From Candidatus Sulfopaludibacter sp. SbA3 (lineage in GTDB: Bacteria > Pseudomonadota > Alphaproteobacteria > Caulobacterales > Hyphomonadaceae): DNA of 53,401 nucleotides. A model generated the notes under the pieces. It did not search any database, was not told the origin of the DNA, and saw only the letters and a list, made by a program, of their open reading frames with translations. Made by a program: the position numbers and the translations under genes. Location of the stretch: contig CAMEDD010000020.1 of the NCBI GenBank assembly GCA_945913285.1, positions 1 through 53,401 on the forward strand, written 5' to 3'. Below are positions 44,795 through 52,292 of the stretch, piece after piece; position 1 is the first letter of the stretch, and every line of letters begins with the position of its first letter.

Positions 44795-44828
44795 AGCCTC
44801 CTTAACGTCCCTGTATGTTGAGGAGGCT
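44795..44828 (-). promoter_or_regulatory. stem-loop sequestering the Shine-Dalgarno of the PhoD-like gene
   Basis: On the minus strand, AGCCTCCTCAAC (44828-44817) pairs with GTTAAGGAGGCT (44806-44795): 8 bp, one A/C mismatch, 3 bp, with a 10-nt loop. The second arm contains the AAGGAGG ribosome-binding site 6 bp before the ATG at 44790. Looks like a translational control hairpin. Confidence 0.6.
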
Positions 44829-44869
44829 TGTATCGGGCTTCTGCAACAGCCGTAAGGCTTGGTTAAAAA

Positions 44870-45424
44870 TCAGGTCGTGAAGAAGATGTCCCACATCAGG
44901 CGGCCCGGCAGGAATGTGAACAGGCCGGCGATCAGCATGCCGCCCGTGAAAACGCCGGTCATCGCCTGACGGTGCGACCTGATGTTTCCCTTGCGCGCCG
45001 CCGCAATACCCATCGGCAAGACGATCAGCGTCCAGGCCGACAAGGCATGAATGAGGCTGAAATAGCTGCCGACCGGACCGAACAGCATGAAAGAGCTGAT
45101 GGCCGTCGTCGCCATGGCAACCACCCAGCCATAGCCCAGCACCCGGTGAAGGGTGTTACCCTTGATGCCCGCCATCAGGGCAAAGCCCACCGTGAACACG
45201 GTGATCGCTGCGGCCACGTGGACTTTGACCATGGCGGGCGCGGCCAGGAGGGGTGTCAGATCCAGCCGGAAGTGCACCGGCGGCATCTGCTGAAGGATCA
45301 GCCAGCTCACCATGCCAAAGGCGACGGCGCCAATGGCGAGGTTGATCTTGTTGACGTTGGCCTTGCGCCAGGCCCAGAGGGAAAACCGTGGGCGGGCCGA
45401 AAGATGGGCTTCAAGGGTGGTCAT
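44870..45424 (-). CDS. DUF2306 family membrane protein
   Basis: 184 residues with about four to five transmembrane helices (LAIGAVAFGMVSWLIL, MVKVHVAAAITVFTVGFAL, RVLGYGWVVAMATTAISSF, LSAWTLIVLPMGIA, FTGGMLIAGLFTFLPG). The motif GNTLHRVLGYGWV and the late IRSHRQAMTGVFTGGML match DUF2306; His residues on both sides of the helices suggest possible haem or metal binding, which is inference. Divergent from a membrane LytTR regulator with a repeat between them. DUF2306 proteins often neighbour LytTR regulators, where the membrane partner may modulate the regulator. No clear Shine-Dalgarno sequence. Confidence 0.8.
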   Translation of the reverse strand: MTTLEAHLSARPRFSLWAWRKANVNKINLAIGAVAFGMVSWLILQQMPPVHFRLDLTPLLAAPAMVKVHVAAAITVFTVGFALMAGIKGNTLHRVLGYGWVVAMATTAISSFMLFGPVGSYFSLIHALSAWTLIVLPMGIAAARKGNIRSHRQAMTGVFTGGMLIAGLFTFLPGRLMWDIFFTT

Positions 45425-45541
45425 CGGTGTGGACTCTCCAGAGGTTATGGACGGGTAGTGGACGGCTTACCGACCGGCCCGTCCCTCCTCGCAGGCTACC
45501 CTGCAGCCCGCCACGGCAACTACGTGTTCGGGCTGGAATCC

Positions 45542-45572
45542 TTCGCGAAATGACACCATTGTCGTTCGCGAA
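45542..45572. promoter_or_regulatory. near-palindrome with repeated TTCGCGAA before the LytTR gene
   Basis: TTCGCGAA at 45542-45549 and again at 45565-45572, with GACA-CCAT-TGTC at the centre; the whole 31 bp is a near-perfect dyad with one extra base on the left. It lies 25 bp before the LytTR start and about 118 bp before the divergent DUF2306 start. Probable operator. Confidence 0.5.
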
Positions 45573-45596
45573 GCGTCAAATGCAGGGGTGATTCAG

Positions 45597-46340
45597 GTGA
45601 CTTCCCAGTTGCGAAGCCTGCTGCAGAACGCGGCCCTGGTCATCGTGCTGGCCGGCACGTTCACCTGGTTCGGAATCTACGGCGTCACGGGGCCGCTGTG
45701 GCTGCGATATTCTATGTGGCTGATCACGATCGGCACCGGGACGGCCTCGTCCGCCTTCATCATCCCGTTCATCTTCGGCACCCGCTTCGAGCCGTGGCCG
45801 TTGCCTTTAAGGATTGCAGCTGGCGCGGCCTTGATCGCCATCCCGGTTACCATTGCCCTTTATGCCTATGCCGCCGTGCTAGGGGGCGCGATGTCGTTCG
45901 CGGCGCTACCCGTGCAATATCTCTACGTCTTCGCGGTCTGCCTCGTCATGGTGGTGGGGGGGTATGTTCTAGCCCTCGCCTCCCAGAAGCCGGTGGGATC
46001 GTCCGACCTTACGGCGCCCGACGCCGCGCGCGCGTTTCTGGCGCGCCTCCCCCTCAAATTCCGGCAAGCCGAACTCCAAGCCATCTCATCGGAAGACCAT
46101 TACCTGCGCGTGCATACCAATCTTGGCGAGGAACTTGTGCTGATGCGGCTTGCCGATGCGATCCGTGAGCTGGAGGGAGCTGGCGGTTTGCAGGTGCACC
46201 GGTCCTGGTGGGTTTCCAAGGCGGCGGTGCGGGACGTCAAACGCGAGGGCGGCCGGGTCTCGCTCGTGCTGGCGTCCGGCAAGCTGGCGCCAGTGTCGCG
46301 GACGTTTCAGGCAGACGCAAAGGCGGCTGCGCTGCTCTAG
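45597..46340 (+). CDS. membrane-anchored LytTR transcriptional regulator
   Basis: 247 residues. Four hydrophobic segments in the first 130 residues (ALVIVLAGTFTWFGIYG, MWLITIGTGTASSAFII, AAGAALIAIPVTIALYA, YLYVFAVCLVMVVGGYVLA), then a cytosolic LytTR DNA-binding domain: AISSEDHYLRVHTNLGEELV, RLADAIRELEG, VHRSWWVSKAAVRDV, VSLVLASGKLAPVSRTF. No receiver domain; signals presumably reach it through the membrane part. GTG 45597 is preferred over GTG 45588 because AGGGG sits 8 bp before it. Divergent from DUF2306, a common pairing. Its stop overlaps the TAXI gene stop by 4 bp. A LytTR site is expected in the shared promoter. Confidence 0.87.
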   Translation: MTSQLRSLLQNAALVIVLAGTFTWFGIYGVTGPLWLRYSMWLITIGTGTASSAFIIPFIFGTRFEPWPLPLRIAAGAALIAIPVTIALYAYAAVLGGAMSFAALPVQYLYVFAVCLVMVVGGYVLALASQKPVGSSDLTAPDAARAFLARLPLKFRQAELQAISSEDHYLRVHTNLGEELVLMRLADAIRELEGAGGLQVHRSWWVSKAAVRDVKREGGRVSLVLASGKLAPVSRTFQADAKAAALL

Positions 46341-47632
46341 GCCGCAGCGCCTTTCTCCACCAGCGCTGGCCCCAGCAATTGTTTGACGAATTCGACATGG
46401 CCGCGCAGGCGGTAAAGGTCGTCCGTATAGGAAAGCGGCACGTCCAGCTGGCCGATATCGGCTTGTAGCTGCTCCAGCCGGCTGATGACGGAGACACGGG
46501 GATCGCCCGGCGGAGTCGAGCGGCCTTCCTCTTCCAGCGCGCGCAGGTCCTTGTACCAGATGTAGATCCGGCGCAGAACGCGCCAGCGATAGATCGGCGG
46601 AGCGGCGCGCACGAGCGGGAAAGCCAGGGTCAGAAGCGGAATCGCGAGCACCCAGGCCCGGTCGAGGAAGTTTGCAACACTGAACGGAAAGTACCGTCTC
46701 AAGAAGGACGGGCCATCGCGGTAGAACCGCATGGTTTGGGAGCTGACGGGCAAATCGGCGTTCTGGACATTCGGGAACCGCCCGGCCGGCGCAAAGAGGC
46801 TGCGTTCGGCGTGGATCGCGGTCGCGGCATCGAGCAGTACCGCTTCGATCGCCGGGTGGATATCGCTGCGCACGGCGAGTTGGGCGACGGCGGCCGACAG
46901 AGGCACATCCCGCGCCGGAATGTCGCCGCCGACATCGGCGATGCCGCGCAGAAGCGTTACCGAAGACAGACCATCGGTTCGCCGCGCGATGGCTTCGGCG
47001 CGGTCGAACGCGAGCAGCCGGATGCCTTCGGCTCGCAAAAGCGACTGGACGTAAGGCGCTTGCGGCGAGGCTGCGAATGCTGCGGCGTCGAGTTCACCAT
47101 TGCGAAGGGCTGCTTCTGCGTCAGGGCTTGCCAGCGCCGCGCGGGCGCTGTTGGACCAGTCCCCGCCATACTCGGCCTGCAGGATGGTCGCCAGCGCGCG
47201 CGTCCCAGAGCCTTCGGGTCCGATGGAGACCCGTAAACTCTTCAGGTCACCGAAGTCTTCAACAGTCAGATCTGACCGGACGAAGACCCAGAACGGCTCC
47301 TCGAACAGGCCGCCCAGCGAGCGCAGCTGCCTGCGTTCGGTAATGCCGGAAAGCCCGCCTTGCACCAGCGCGACATCAATGAAGTCATGTTCCAGCAGCC
47401 GAAGATTGTCGATCGAGCCCGCGGTATCGACGAGTTCCACTTCGACGCCCTGTTCGGCGAGCAGGCGCTGATAACGTTCGGCATAGGCATGATACGCGCC
47501 GCCCTGCGCCCCTGCTCCGAACCGGATTTTCTTCGGCGGCGCCGGATCCATCAGGAACAGGGTCAGGATGAACCCCGCCAGAGCGATCAGGATCACCGGC
47601 CCGTAGATGCGCCACATCCCCCCGTTTGGCAT
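46337..47632 (-). CDS. membrane-anchored TAXI family TRAP transporter substrate-binding protein
   Basis: 431 residues. TAXI proteins are solute-binding components of TRAP carriers. An N-terminal helix (about 9-28, GPVILIALAGFILTLFLM) is followed by the TAXI domain: IRFGAGAQGGAYHAYAERY, VELVDTAGSIDNLRLLE, VALVQGG, SIGPEGSGTRALATILQAEYG. A second helix lies near 330-350 (AWVLAIPLLTLAFPLV), then a charged cytosolic tail. So it is membrane-anchored at both ends rather than soluble. No dctQ/dctM permease genes are adjacent; its carrier is unknown and it may have another role. The ATG at 47632 has AGGAGACAGGATCA upstream. Confidence 0.85.
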   Translation of the reverse strand: MPNGGMWRIYGPVILIALAGFILTLFLMDPAPPKKIRFGAGAQGGAYHAYAERYQRLLAEQGVEVELVDTAGSIDNLRLLEHDFIDVALVQGGLSGITERRQLRSLGGLFEEPFWVFVRSDLTVEDFGDLKSLRVSIGPEGSGTRALATILQAEYGGDWSNSARAALASPDAEAALRNGELDAAAFAASPQAPYVQSLLRAEGIRLLAFDRAEAIARRTDGLSSVTLLRGIADVGGDIPARDVPLSAAVAQLAVRSDIHPAIEAVLLDAATAIHAERSLFAPAGRFPNVQNADLPVSSQTMRFYRDGPSFLRRYFPFSVANFLDRAWVLAIPLLTLAFPLVRAAPPIYRWRVLRRIYIWYKDLRALEEEGRSTPPGDPRVSVISRLEQLQADIGQLDVPLSYTDDLYRLRGHVEFVKQLLGPALVEKGAAA

Positions 47633-47655
47633 TGATCCTGTCTCCTGCGCAGCCG

Positions 47656-47781
47656 CTATTCCTTAATGCGGTTGAGGTGCCGGCGGCAACGGACAAGAAA
47701 TTCGCCGGTCAGGTGATCCAGTTGCAGCGCGCGGCGTAGGAGAGACGAGTATTCGGGCGGCGCCGCAACGGCTTGCCTCAT
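47656..47781 (-). CDS. possible 41-residue basic protein
   Basis: Short frame from ATG 47781 to TAG 47658-47656: begins MRQAVAAPPEYSSLLRRALQ and ends RCRRHLNRIKE. It has helix-forming hydrophobic spacing and a strongly basic C-terminus. It sits in the otherwise empty 230 bp between rlmH and the TAXI gene. No Shine-Dalgarno sequence is seen and no family is recognised. Confidence 0.3.
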   Translation of the reverse strand: MRQAVAAPPEYSSLLRRALQLDHLTGEFLVRCRRHLNRIKE

Positions 47782-47799
47782 TAAAGCCCGGATATTCAC

Positions 47800-47841
47800 C
47801 AGGCCCCGGCGGTTCCTCCCCCCCCTGAACGCCGGGGCCTG
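47800..47841 (-). repeat. 12-bp perfect inverted repeat after rlmH
   Basis: CAGGCCCCGGCG (47800-47811) and CGCCGGGGCCTG (47830-47841) with an 18-nt loop containing a run of eight C (on +; G on the transcript from rlmH). Starts 22 bp after the rlmH stop; no T-tract follows. Terminator-like position without the U-tract. Confidence 0.6.
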
Positions 47842-47862
47842 CCTACCCCTCCGCGTCCGTCA

Positions 47863-48327
47863 TCAGGCTTTGTGGTACGGCGTGCCCGCCAGGATGGTCA
47901 TCGCGCGGTAAATTTGCTCGGCCAGCATCGCGCGCACGAGCCGGTGCGGCCAGGTCTGGACGCCGAAGGCCAGCGCGGCGGGGAACTTTCGTCGAACGTC
48001 GTTACTGTAGCCCTCCGCGCCGCCGATCAGGAAAACCGCGTCGCGCTGGCCCTCATCGCGCCAGCGGGAGAGCCTTGCGGCGAGTTGCCGGGAGGTGAGA
48101 TTGTCGCCGCCCTCGTCCAGGCGCAGGCAAAGCGCGCCGTCCGGCACTTTCGCAATCAGGCGGGCGCCTTCGGCCTCAAGGCCATTTCCGCTGGCAACTT
48201 CATGCTCGTCGGGGCCGCGGTAGCCGAGTTGCCGGGCGAGCGGCAAGGCGCGGGCGAGATAGTCATCGGTGAGGCTGCGCTCGGGGCCGTCTTTCAGGCG
48301 CCCCACCCCGACAATCTGCAGCCGCAT
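47863..48327 (-). CDS. rlmH: 23S rRNA (pseudouridine(1915)-N3)-methyltransferase
   Basis: Methylates pseudouridine 1915 in helix 69 of 23S rRNA; needs assembled 70S ribosomes. 154 residues, SPOUT fold. MRLQIVGVGRLKDGPERSLTDDY at the N-terminus, LCLRLDEGGDNLTSRQLAARL, the SAM-binding FLIGGAEGYS and TWPHRLVRAMLAEQIYRAMTILAGTPYHK at the C-terminus are characteristic and intact. Follows rsfS with 3 bp between; the pair is conserved in many bacteria. Confidence 0.96.
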   Translation of the reverse strand: MRLQIVGVGRLKDGPERSLTDDYLARALPLARQLGYRGPDEHEVASGNGLEAEGARLIAKVPDGALCLRLDEGGDNLTSRQLAARLSRWRDEGQRDAVFLIGGAEGYSNDVRRKFPAALAFGVQTWPHRLVRAMLAEQIYRAMTILAGTPYHKA

Positions 48328-48330
48328 GGA

Positions 48331-48690
48331 TCAGGACGCGCGGACCCGGTGCGGGGCCTGGTCGGACATCCAGATTTTTTCGAGATTGTAGAACTCGCGC
48401 ACTTCCGGGCGGAACAGGTGCACGATCACGTCGCCTGTGTCGATCAGCACCCAGTCCGCATTGGCCATGCCTTCAACGCTGGCCGGGCGGCCGGTCAGGC
48501 GTTTTGCTTCCTGCGCGACATGGTCGGCGAGCGCGGCCACGTGCCGTCCGGAACGGCCCGACGCAATGATCATGAAATCGGCGAGAGAGGATTTGCCCTG
48601 AAGCTCGATGAAGGCCAGATCTTCGGCCTTGTCGTCTTCGAGGACCTTCGAGAGCGATTCGGCAAGCAGCCTGATATCTGCAAGCGACAC
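48331..48690 (-). CDS. rsfS: ribosome silencing factor RsfS
   Basis: Binds ribosomal protein uL14 (L14) and blocks subunit joining, silencing translation in starvation. 119 residues from GTG 48690. DDKAEDLAFIELQGKSSLADFMI, ASGRSGRHVAALADHV, EGMANADWVLIDTGDVIVHLF and REFYNLEKIW are all typical of the RsfS/Iojap family. The frame is open further up to a stop at 48740s; a CTG at 48729 has a perfect AAGGAG 8 bp before it, so translation may begin there (13 extra residues). Co-transcribed with rlmH. Confidence 0.93.
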   Translation of the reverse strand: MSLADIRLLAESLSKVLEDDKAEDLAFIELQGKSSLADFMIIASGRSGRHVAALADHVAQEAKRLTGRPASVEGMANADWVLIDTGDVIVHLFRPEVREFYNLEKIWMSDQAPHRVRAS

Positions 48691-48859
48691 GGTCTTGGGG
48701 GGCTCAACCCGGCTTGTGGCGGATGACAGGGCAACGGCTCCTTATGCTGCGTGGTCCATTCAATACCATGAAGGCGCCTCAGCAACCAGCAAAAAGGCGC
48801 AGCGCCCGGCCCGCGCCGCCCGGCGTTCACTTCCTGTACAGGGTTTCATTTGAAGGATG

Positions 48860-48888
48860 CCCGAGTTTCGCCCCATCTGTTGTATAAT
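48860..48888 (+). promoter_or_regulatory. promoter -10 element of the BON lipoprotein gene
   Basis: A perfect TATAAT at 48883-48888, 36 bp before the ATG at 48925. No good -35 box at 17 bp (sequence there is CCCGAG), so the -35 is weak or an activator helps. Confidence 0.4.
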
Positions 48889-48924
48889 GAAAGCGCATCT
48901 CCAATGAACTTCAGGAAAACTCCC

Positions 48925-49626
48925 ATGCGTGCTGCTTTTGTGCCTGCCTGCCTGTTGGCAGCCCTGTCCTTGTCCGGCTGCGCCGCCGCCGTTCTCGGCA
49001 CCGCGGGCGCCGTTGGCCTGACATCGGTGCAGGAAAAAACGATAGGCGAGGCCATCGACGATGCGACCACCTCGAACGAGATCAAGGCCAAGCTGCTGAA
49101 CCACGGCGCCAGGTTTGCAGAAGTGGACGTGGAAGTGGCCAATGGCCTCGTCCTCTTGTCTGGCCGGGTGAATGAGCCGGCCGACCGCACCTACGCCGAA
49201 GGCGTTGCCTGGAGTTCCTCGCGAACGATGGATGTCGCGAACGAAATCCGCATCGAGCCGCCTGGCGGCTTTATGTCGAACGTGTCTGACGAGATCATTA
49301 CGGGGCGTGTCCGCGCCCGCCTGATCGGTTCATCCAGCGTCCGGAGCGTCAACATCAACATCGAGACCTATGGCGGTGTGGTCTACCTGATGGGTTTTGC
49401 GCGCGATACAGACGAAGTGCGGGCGGCAGCGGAGGAGGCGAGCGTGGTCGGCGGCGTCAAGCAGGTGGTCTCCTATGTGCGCGTTCGCGACACGGCCGCG
49501 CGGCAAGCCGCGCCGATCACGACCGAAGCATCGCCCCCCACTTATCAACCGGCTCCAGAGGCTGCATATACGACGGAGCCGATGCCCGAACTTTCGGGCG
49601 CGAGTTACGACACAGGAAGCCGCTGA
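48925..49626 (+). CDS. BON-domain lipoprotein
   Basis: 233 residues. Signal peptide with lipobox (LLAALSLSGCAAAV; Cys near residue 18) and two BON domains, about 40-110 (IKAKLLNHGARFAEVDVEVANGLVLLSGRVNEP) and 115-190 (ITGRVRARLIGSSSVRSVNINIETYGGVVYLMGFA). BON proteins, including DolP/OsmY types, bind phospholipid and support outer-membrane integrity. The rest is a Pro/Ala/Thr-rich tail ending near residue 233. ATG 48925 is preferred over 48904 because AGGAAAA lies 7 bp before it. Divergent from rsfS. A TATAAT precedes it. Confidence 0.9.
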   Translation: MRAAFVPACLLAALSLSGCAAAVLGTAGAVGLTSVQEKTIGEAIDDATTSNEIKAKLLNHGARFAEVDVEVANGLVLLSGRVNEPADRTYAEGVAWSSSRTMDVANEIRIEPPGGFMSNVSDEIITGRVRARLIGSSSVRSVNINIETYGGVVYLMGFARDTDEVRAAAEEASVVGGVKQVVSYVRVRDTAARQAAPITTEASPPTYQPAPEAAYTTEPMPELSGASYDTGSR

Positions 49627-49666
49627 ACACCGCGTGCCTTCCGAAAGGACGGGGGCATTTCACGGC

Positions 49667-50635
49667 GTGACACTGCGCATAGCCATTCAGATGGACCCGC
49701 TTGAGCGGGTTAACATTGACGGCGATACAACTTTCGCCCTCGCCGAGACCGCACAGGCCCGCGGCCATGAGATTTTCGTTTATGGCCCGGGCGATCTTGC
49801 CTGGAGCGAGGGACGCGTCACGGCCCGCGTTCGCCCTGCCCGCGTGCAACGCGTGCGTGAGACGCCGGGCGTTTTCGCAGAGCCGCGCACGCTGGACCTC
49901 GCAAAGGATGCCGACGTCATCCTGATGCGGCAGGATCCGCCGTTCGACATGGGTTACATCACGGCGTGCCACTTGCTGGAGGAAGTCTCCGCCCAGACAC
50001 TGGTGCTGAACGATCCGGCCGGTGTGCGCTCCAGCCCTGAAAAGATCTTTCCGCTGATGTTTCCGGATATCATGCCGCCCACGCTTGTAACCCGCGACCG
50101 GAGCGTGATCGATGCGTTCCGAGAAAAACACCGCGATATCATCGTCAAGCCGCTCTACGGGCATGGCGGCGCCGGCGTGTTCAGGCTGACGCAGGAGGAT
50201 TCAAACCTTGATTCCCTGCTGGAACTGTTCCTCGGCCGGTCTGGCGAGCCCGTGATGGTGCAAGCCTTCCTTCCTGCCGTGGCCGACGGCGACAAGCGTG
50301 TCATCCTGATCGACGGCGAGCCGGTCGGCGCGATCAACCGCAAGCCGAAAGCGGGACAGGTGCGCTCCAATCTTGTCGTTGGCGGCACCGCCGAGGCGAC
50401 GGAGCTGTCGGCCGCTGACAAACACATCTGCGCGCGCATCGGGCCGGAACTGAAACGGCGCGGACTGATCCTGACCGGAATCGACGTGATTGGCGGGCGC
50501 CTGACCGAGGTCAATGTCACATCACCGACGGGCCTGCAGGCCCTGAAGCGGTTGTCGGGCATTGATGCGACAGCCAAATTCTGGGACGTTGTGGAAACCA
50601 AGCTTGCAGCCCGATCGCTGGAGCATCATGCTTAA
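49667..50635 (+). CDS. gshB: glutathione synthetase
   Basis: Joins gamma-glutamylcysteine and glycine with ATP to make glutathione. ATP-grasp fold, 322 residues from GTG 49667. Characteristic stretches: LRIAIQMDPLERVNIDGDTTFALAETAQARGH, then VILMRQDPPFDMGYITACHLLE, NDPAGVRSSPEKIFPLMFPD, PPTLVTRD, IVKPLYGHGGAGVFRL, GDKRVILIDGEPVGAINRKPKAG, LTGIDVIGGRLTEVNVTSPTGLQAL. The frame opens earlier, but the upstream part is the BON gene in another frame. An exported protein gene follows. Supplies GSH for the GST and YghU proteins elsewhere in the window. Confidence 0.96.
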   Translation: MTLRIAIQMDPLERVNIDGDTTFALAETAQARGHEIFVYGPGDLAWSEGRVTARVRPARVQRVRETPGVFAEPRTLDLAKDADVILMRQDPPFDMGYITACHLLEEVSAQTLVLNDPAGVRSSPEKIFPLMFPDIMPPTLVTRDRSVIDAFREKHRDIIVKPLYGHGGAGVFRLTQEDSNLDSLLELFLGRSGEPVMVQAFLPAVADGDKRVILIDGEPVGAINRKPKAGQVRSNLVVGGTAEATELSAADKHICARIGPELKRRGLILTGIDVIGGRLTEVNVTSPTGLQALKRLSGIDATAKFWDVVETKLAARSLEHHA

Positions 50636-50644
50636 GGAATGCCG

Positions 50645-51022
50645 ATGAAACCGATCTCTTTCCTGGTTCTAGCCGCGCTGGCCGGTCTGGGCACTGCGTG
50701 TTCCGCCACCATTTCGGGCGCCTCGGCTGAGGCCGCGCCCGCCGAGGAAATCATCCAGACCGCCGGGGCCGGCTCAGAGGTTGAAGGCACGCTGAACCTG
50801 AACATCGGGCGCGGCGCAAGCGAGCCGGCACGGCCGATCGTCAGCAGCGAGTCTGTCGGCGCGACCGGCGGACTGATCGTTGCGCCCGGCGGATCCGGCG
50901 GAAACTTTGAAGGCGTCGCCGACCTTGGGGTGGATATCCAGATCGCGCCCGAGACGGTCCTTGAGACGCCGGCTGCAAAGTCTGACGAAGATGAAGTCGT
51001 CCGCCTGCCGCAGCAAGACTGA
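50645..51022 (+). CDS. unknown exported protein
   Basis: 125 residues. Signal peptide MKPISFLVLAALAGLGTACS; Cys near 19 may be a lipid site, though Gly at -3 is unusual. The mature part is low-complexity: Ala/Gly/Glu-rich, with EGTLNLNIGRGASEPARPIV and GGLIVAPGGSGGNFEGVADLGVDIQIAPE, no obvious domain, acidic C-terminus. The ATG at 50645 has AAGGA 7 bp before it. It lies 9 bp after gshB on the same strand, so co-transcription is likely. Not recognised. Confidence 0.65.
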   Translation: MKPISFLVLAALAGLGTACSATISGASAEAAPAEEIIQTAGAGSEVEGTLNLNIGRGASEPARPIVSSESVGATGGLIVAPGGSGGNFEGVADLGVDIQIAPETVLETPAAKSDEDEVVRLPQQD

Positions 51023-51026
51023 CGCG

Positions 51027-52196
51027 TCAGCCCGACAGAGCCTCAGCGTTCATCCAATCCGAGCAGACCTTGACCGCAGCCGGGAGCAAGTCCGGGCGCT
51101 CGATGTAGTAATGATCCGCCCCCTGAATATCATGGTAGACCTTGCGGCTGTGACCAACGGCCTCAAACAGCCTGCGGGCATGGCTCGGCGTGCAGGCGAG
51201 ATCGGCGGTGTTGTTGATCACGAGGACGGGGCAGGAAATACGCCCGGCATTGCCGAGACCGTCCGCATGCGTTGTGTCATGGCCCCATTGGGAGAGCCAG
51301 GAGCGCAAGGTGGTGAAGCGCGCGAGGCCAACCGGGCCGTCATTGGCGATACGGGGCTCACCGAGATAACAGGTGGAGGGCCGGCGGTCTGACGGCTCCT
51401 GGGCGGGGTCGGTCCAGCAGACGTTCGACATGGTGCCATGCACAGTGAAGGCGCGCTCGGCGTTCACGTCGCCCTTGCGGCGCAAGTCGTCCAGAGTGTC
51501 CCTCACCCAGGCCGTGATGCGGCGGTTGCGGGCGAGCTGCGCTGCGCGGAACCTTGCAACGAATTCGTCCGTGTAGGGAGGCTGCGCCGGGCAGGCGAGG
51601 TCGTAGATGTTGAGGGCCCGATCGCGGTCGAAGGGACGGGTCTCATCCGTGATCGAGGGGTCTATCCATTCGGTCAGTGTGATCGCACGGCTGACATGCG
51701 CGGCGAGCAGCATGATACCGTCCGCAGGCGGCAGCGCCTTTTTCGTCAAATCATAAGCATCATCCGCGGGTGTGTGGGTTATCGTGGGATGCTCCGCCTG
51801 ATCTTGGTAGAAGAGTGACATGGATCCGCCGCCGGACCAGCCTCCGAGGATAACGCGCGTGTAGCCAAGGCGGCTGCGCGCATGCTCAAGGCACGCGCCG
51901 AGATCGGCGATGCACTTCTCCATGATCAGCGCGGTGTCGTTTCCCCGGTAACGCGTGTTGGCATAGATGACGTGGTGGCCCGCCCGGGCGAGCGCCGATA
52001 CCAGTGGCAGGAAGGCGCCGCCGCCGATCGGGTGGGTGAAGACGATGACGCTGCTGGCCTTCGTGCCCGCCGGATAGATGCGCATGCATTCGACGGCGAC
52101 ATTGTCCCCTGCCCCGCCATAGACGTCCTTGAAGCTCGACGGGTCCTTGTGGATGACGAGATAGGGTTCCCGGATGATTTGCGTTGCGCCAGCCAT
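51027..52196 (-). CDS. alpha/beta hydrolase
   Basis: 389 residues of the alpha/beta-hydrolase fold, soluble. The nucleophile elbow is GGWSGGGSMS (Ser in GxSxG form). SSVIVFTHPIGGGAFLPLVSALARAGHHVIYANTRYRGNDT gives the oxyanion/strand region, and a C-terminal QGADHYYIERPDLLP contains the catalytic His. PVLVINNTADLACTPSHARRLF holds the Asp. The substrate is unknown. The frame opens earlier (52262), but ATG 52196 has a GGAGG upstream. Convergent with the exported-protein gene, divergent from the VOC gene, a shared promoter region with a TTATGGG direct repeat. Confidence 0.85.
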   Translation of the reverse strand: MAGATQIIREPYLVIHKDPSSFKDVYGGAGDNVAVECMRIYPAGTKASSVIVFTHPIGGGAFLPLVSALARAGHHVIYANTRYRGNDTALIMEKCIADLGACLEHARSRLGYTRVILGGWSGGGSMSLFYQDQAEHPTITHTPADDAYDLTKKALPPADGIMLLAAHVSRAITLTEWIDPSITDETRPFDRDRALNIYDLACPAQPPYTDEFVARFRAAQLARNRRITAWVRDTLDDLRRKGDVNAERAFTVHGTMSNVCWTDPAQEPSDRRPSTCYLGEPRIANDGPVGLARFTTLRSWLSQWGHDTTHADGLGNAGRISCPVLVINNTADLACTPSHARRLFEAVGHSRKVYHDIQGADHYYIERPDLLPAAVKVCSDWMNAEALSG

Positions 52197-52222
52197 GATG
52201 CGTGCCTCCTTGCCCCTTTTGG

Positions 52223-52243
52223 TTATGGGGTGCACATTATGGG
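52223..52243. repeat. TTATGGG direct repeat between divergent hydrolase and VOC genes
   Basis: TTATGGG at 52223-52229 and 52237-52243, around a GTGCAC palindrome, in the 96-bp divergent promoter. Possible operator for both genes. Confidence 0.35.
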
Positions 52244-52292
52244 CGAGAACGGCCCTGTCCATGTGGCCGCGGCGTCAAGGGAGGAACGCGCC

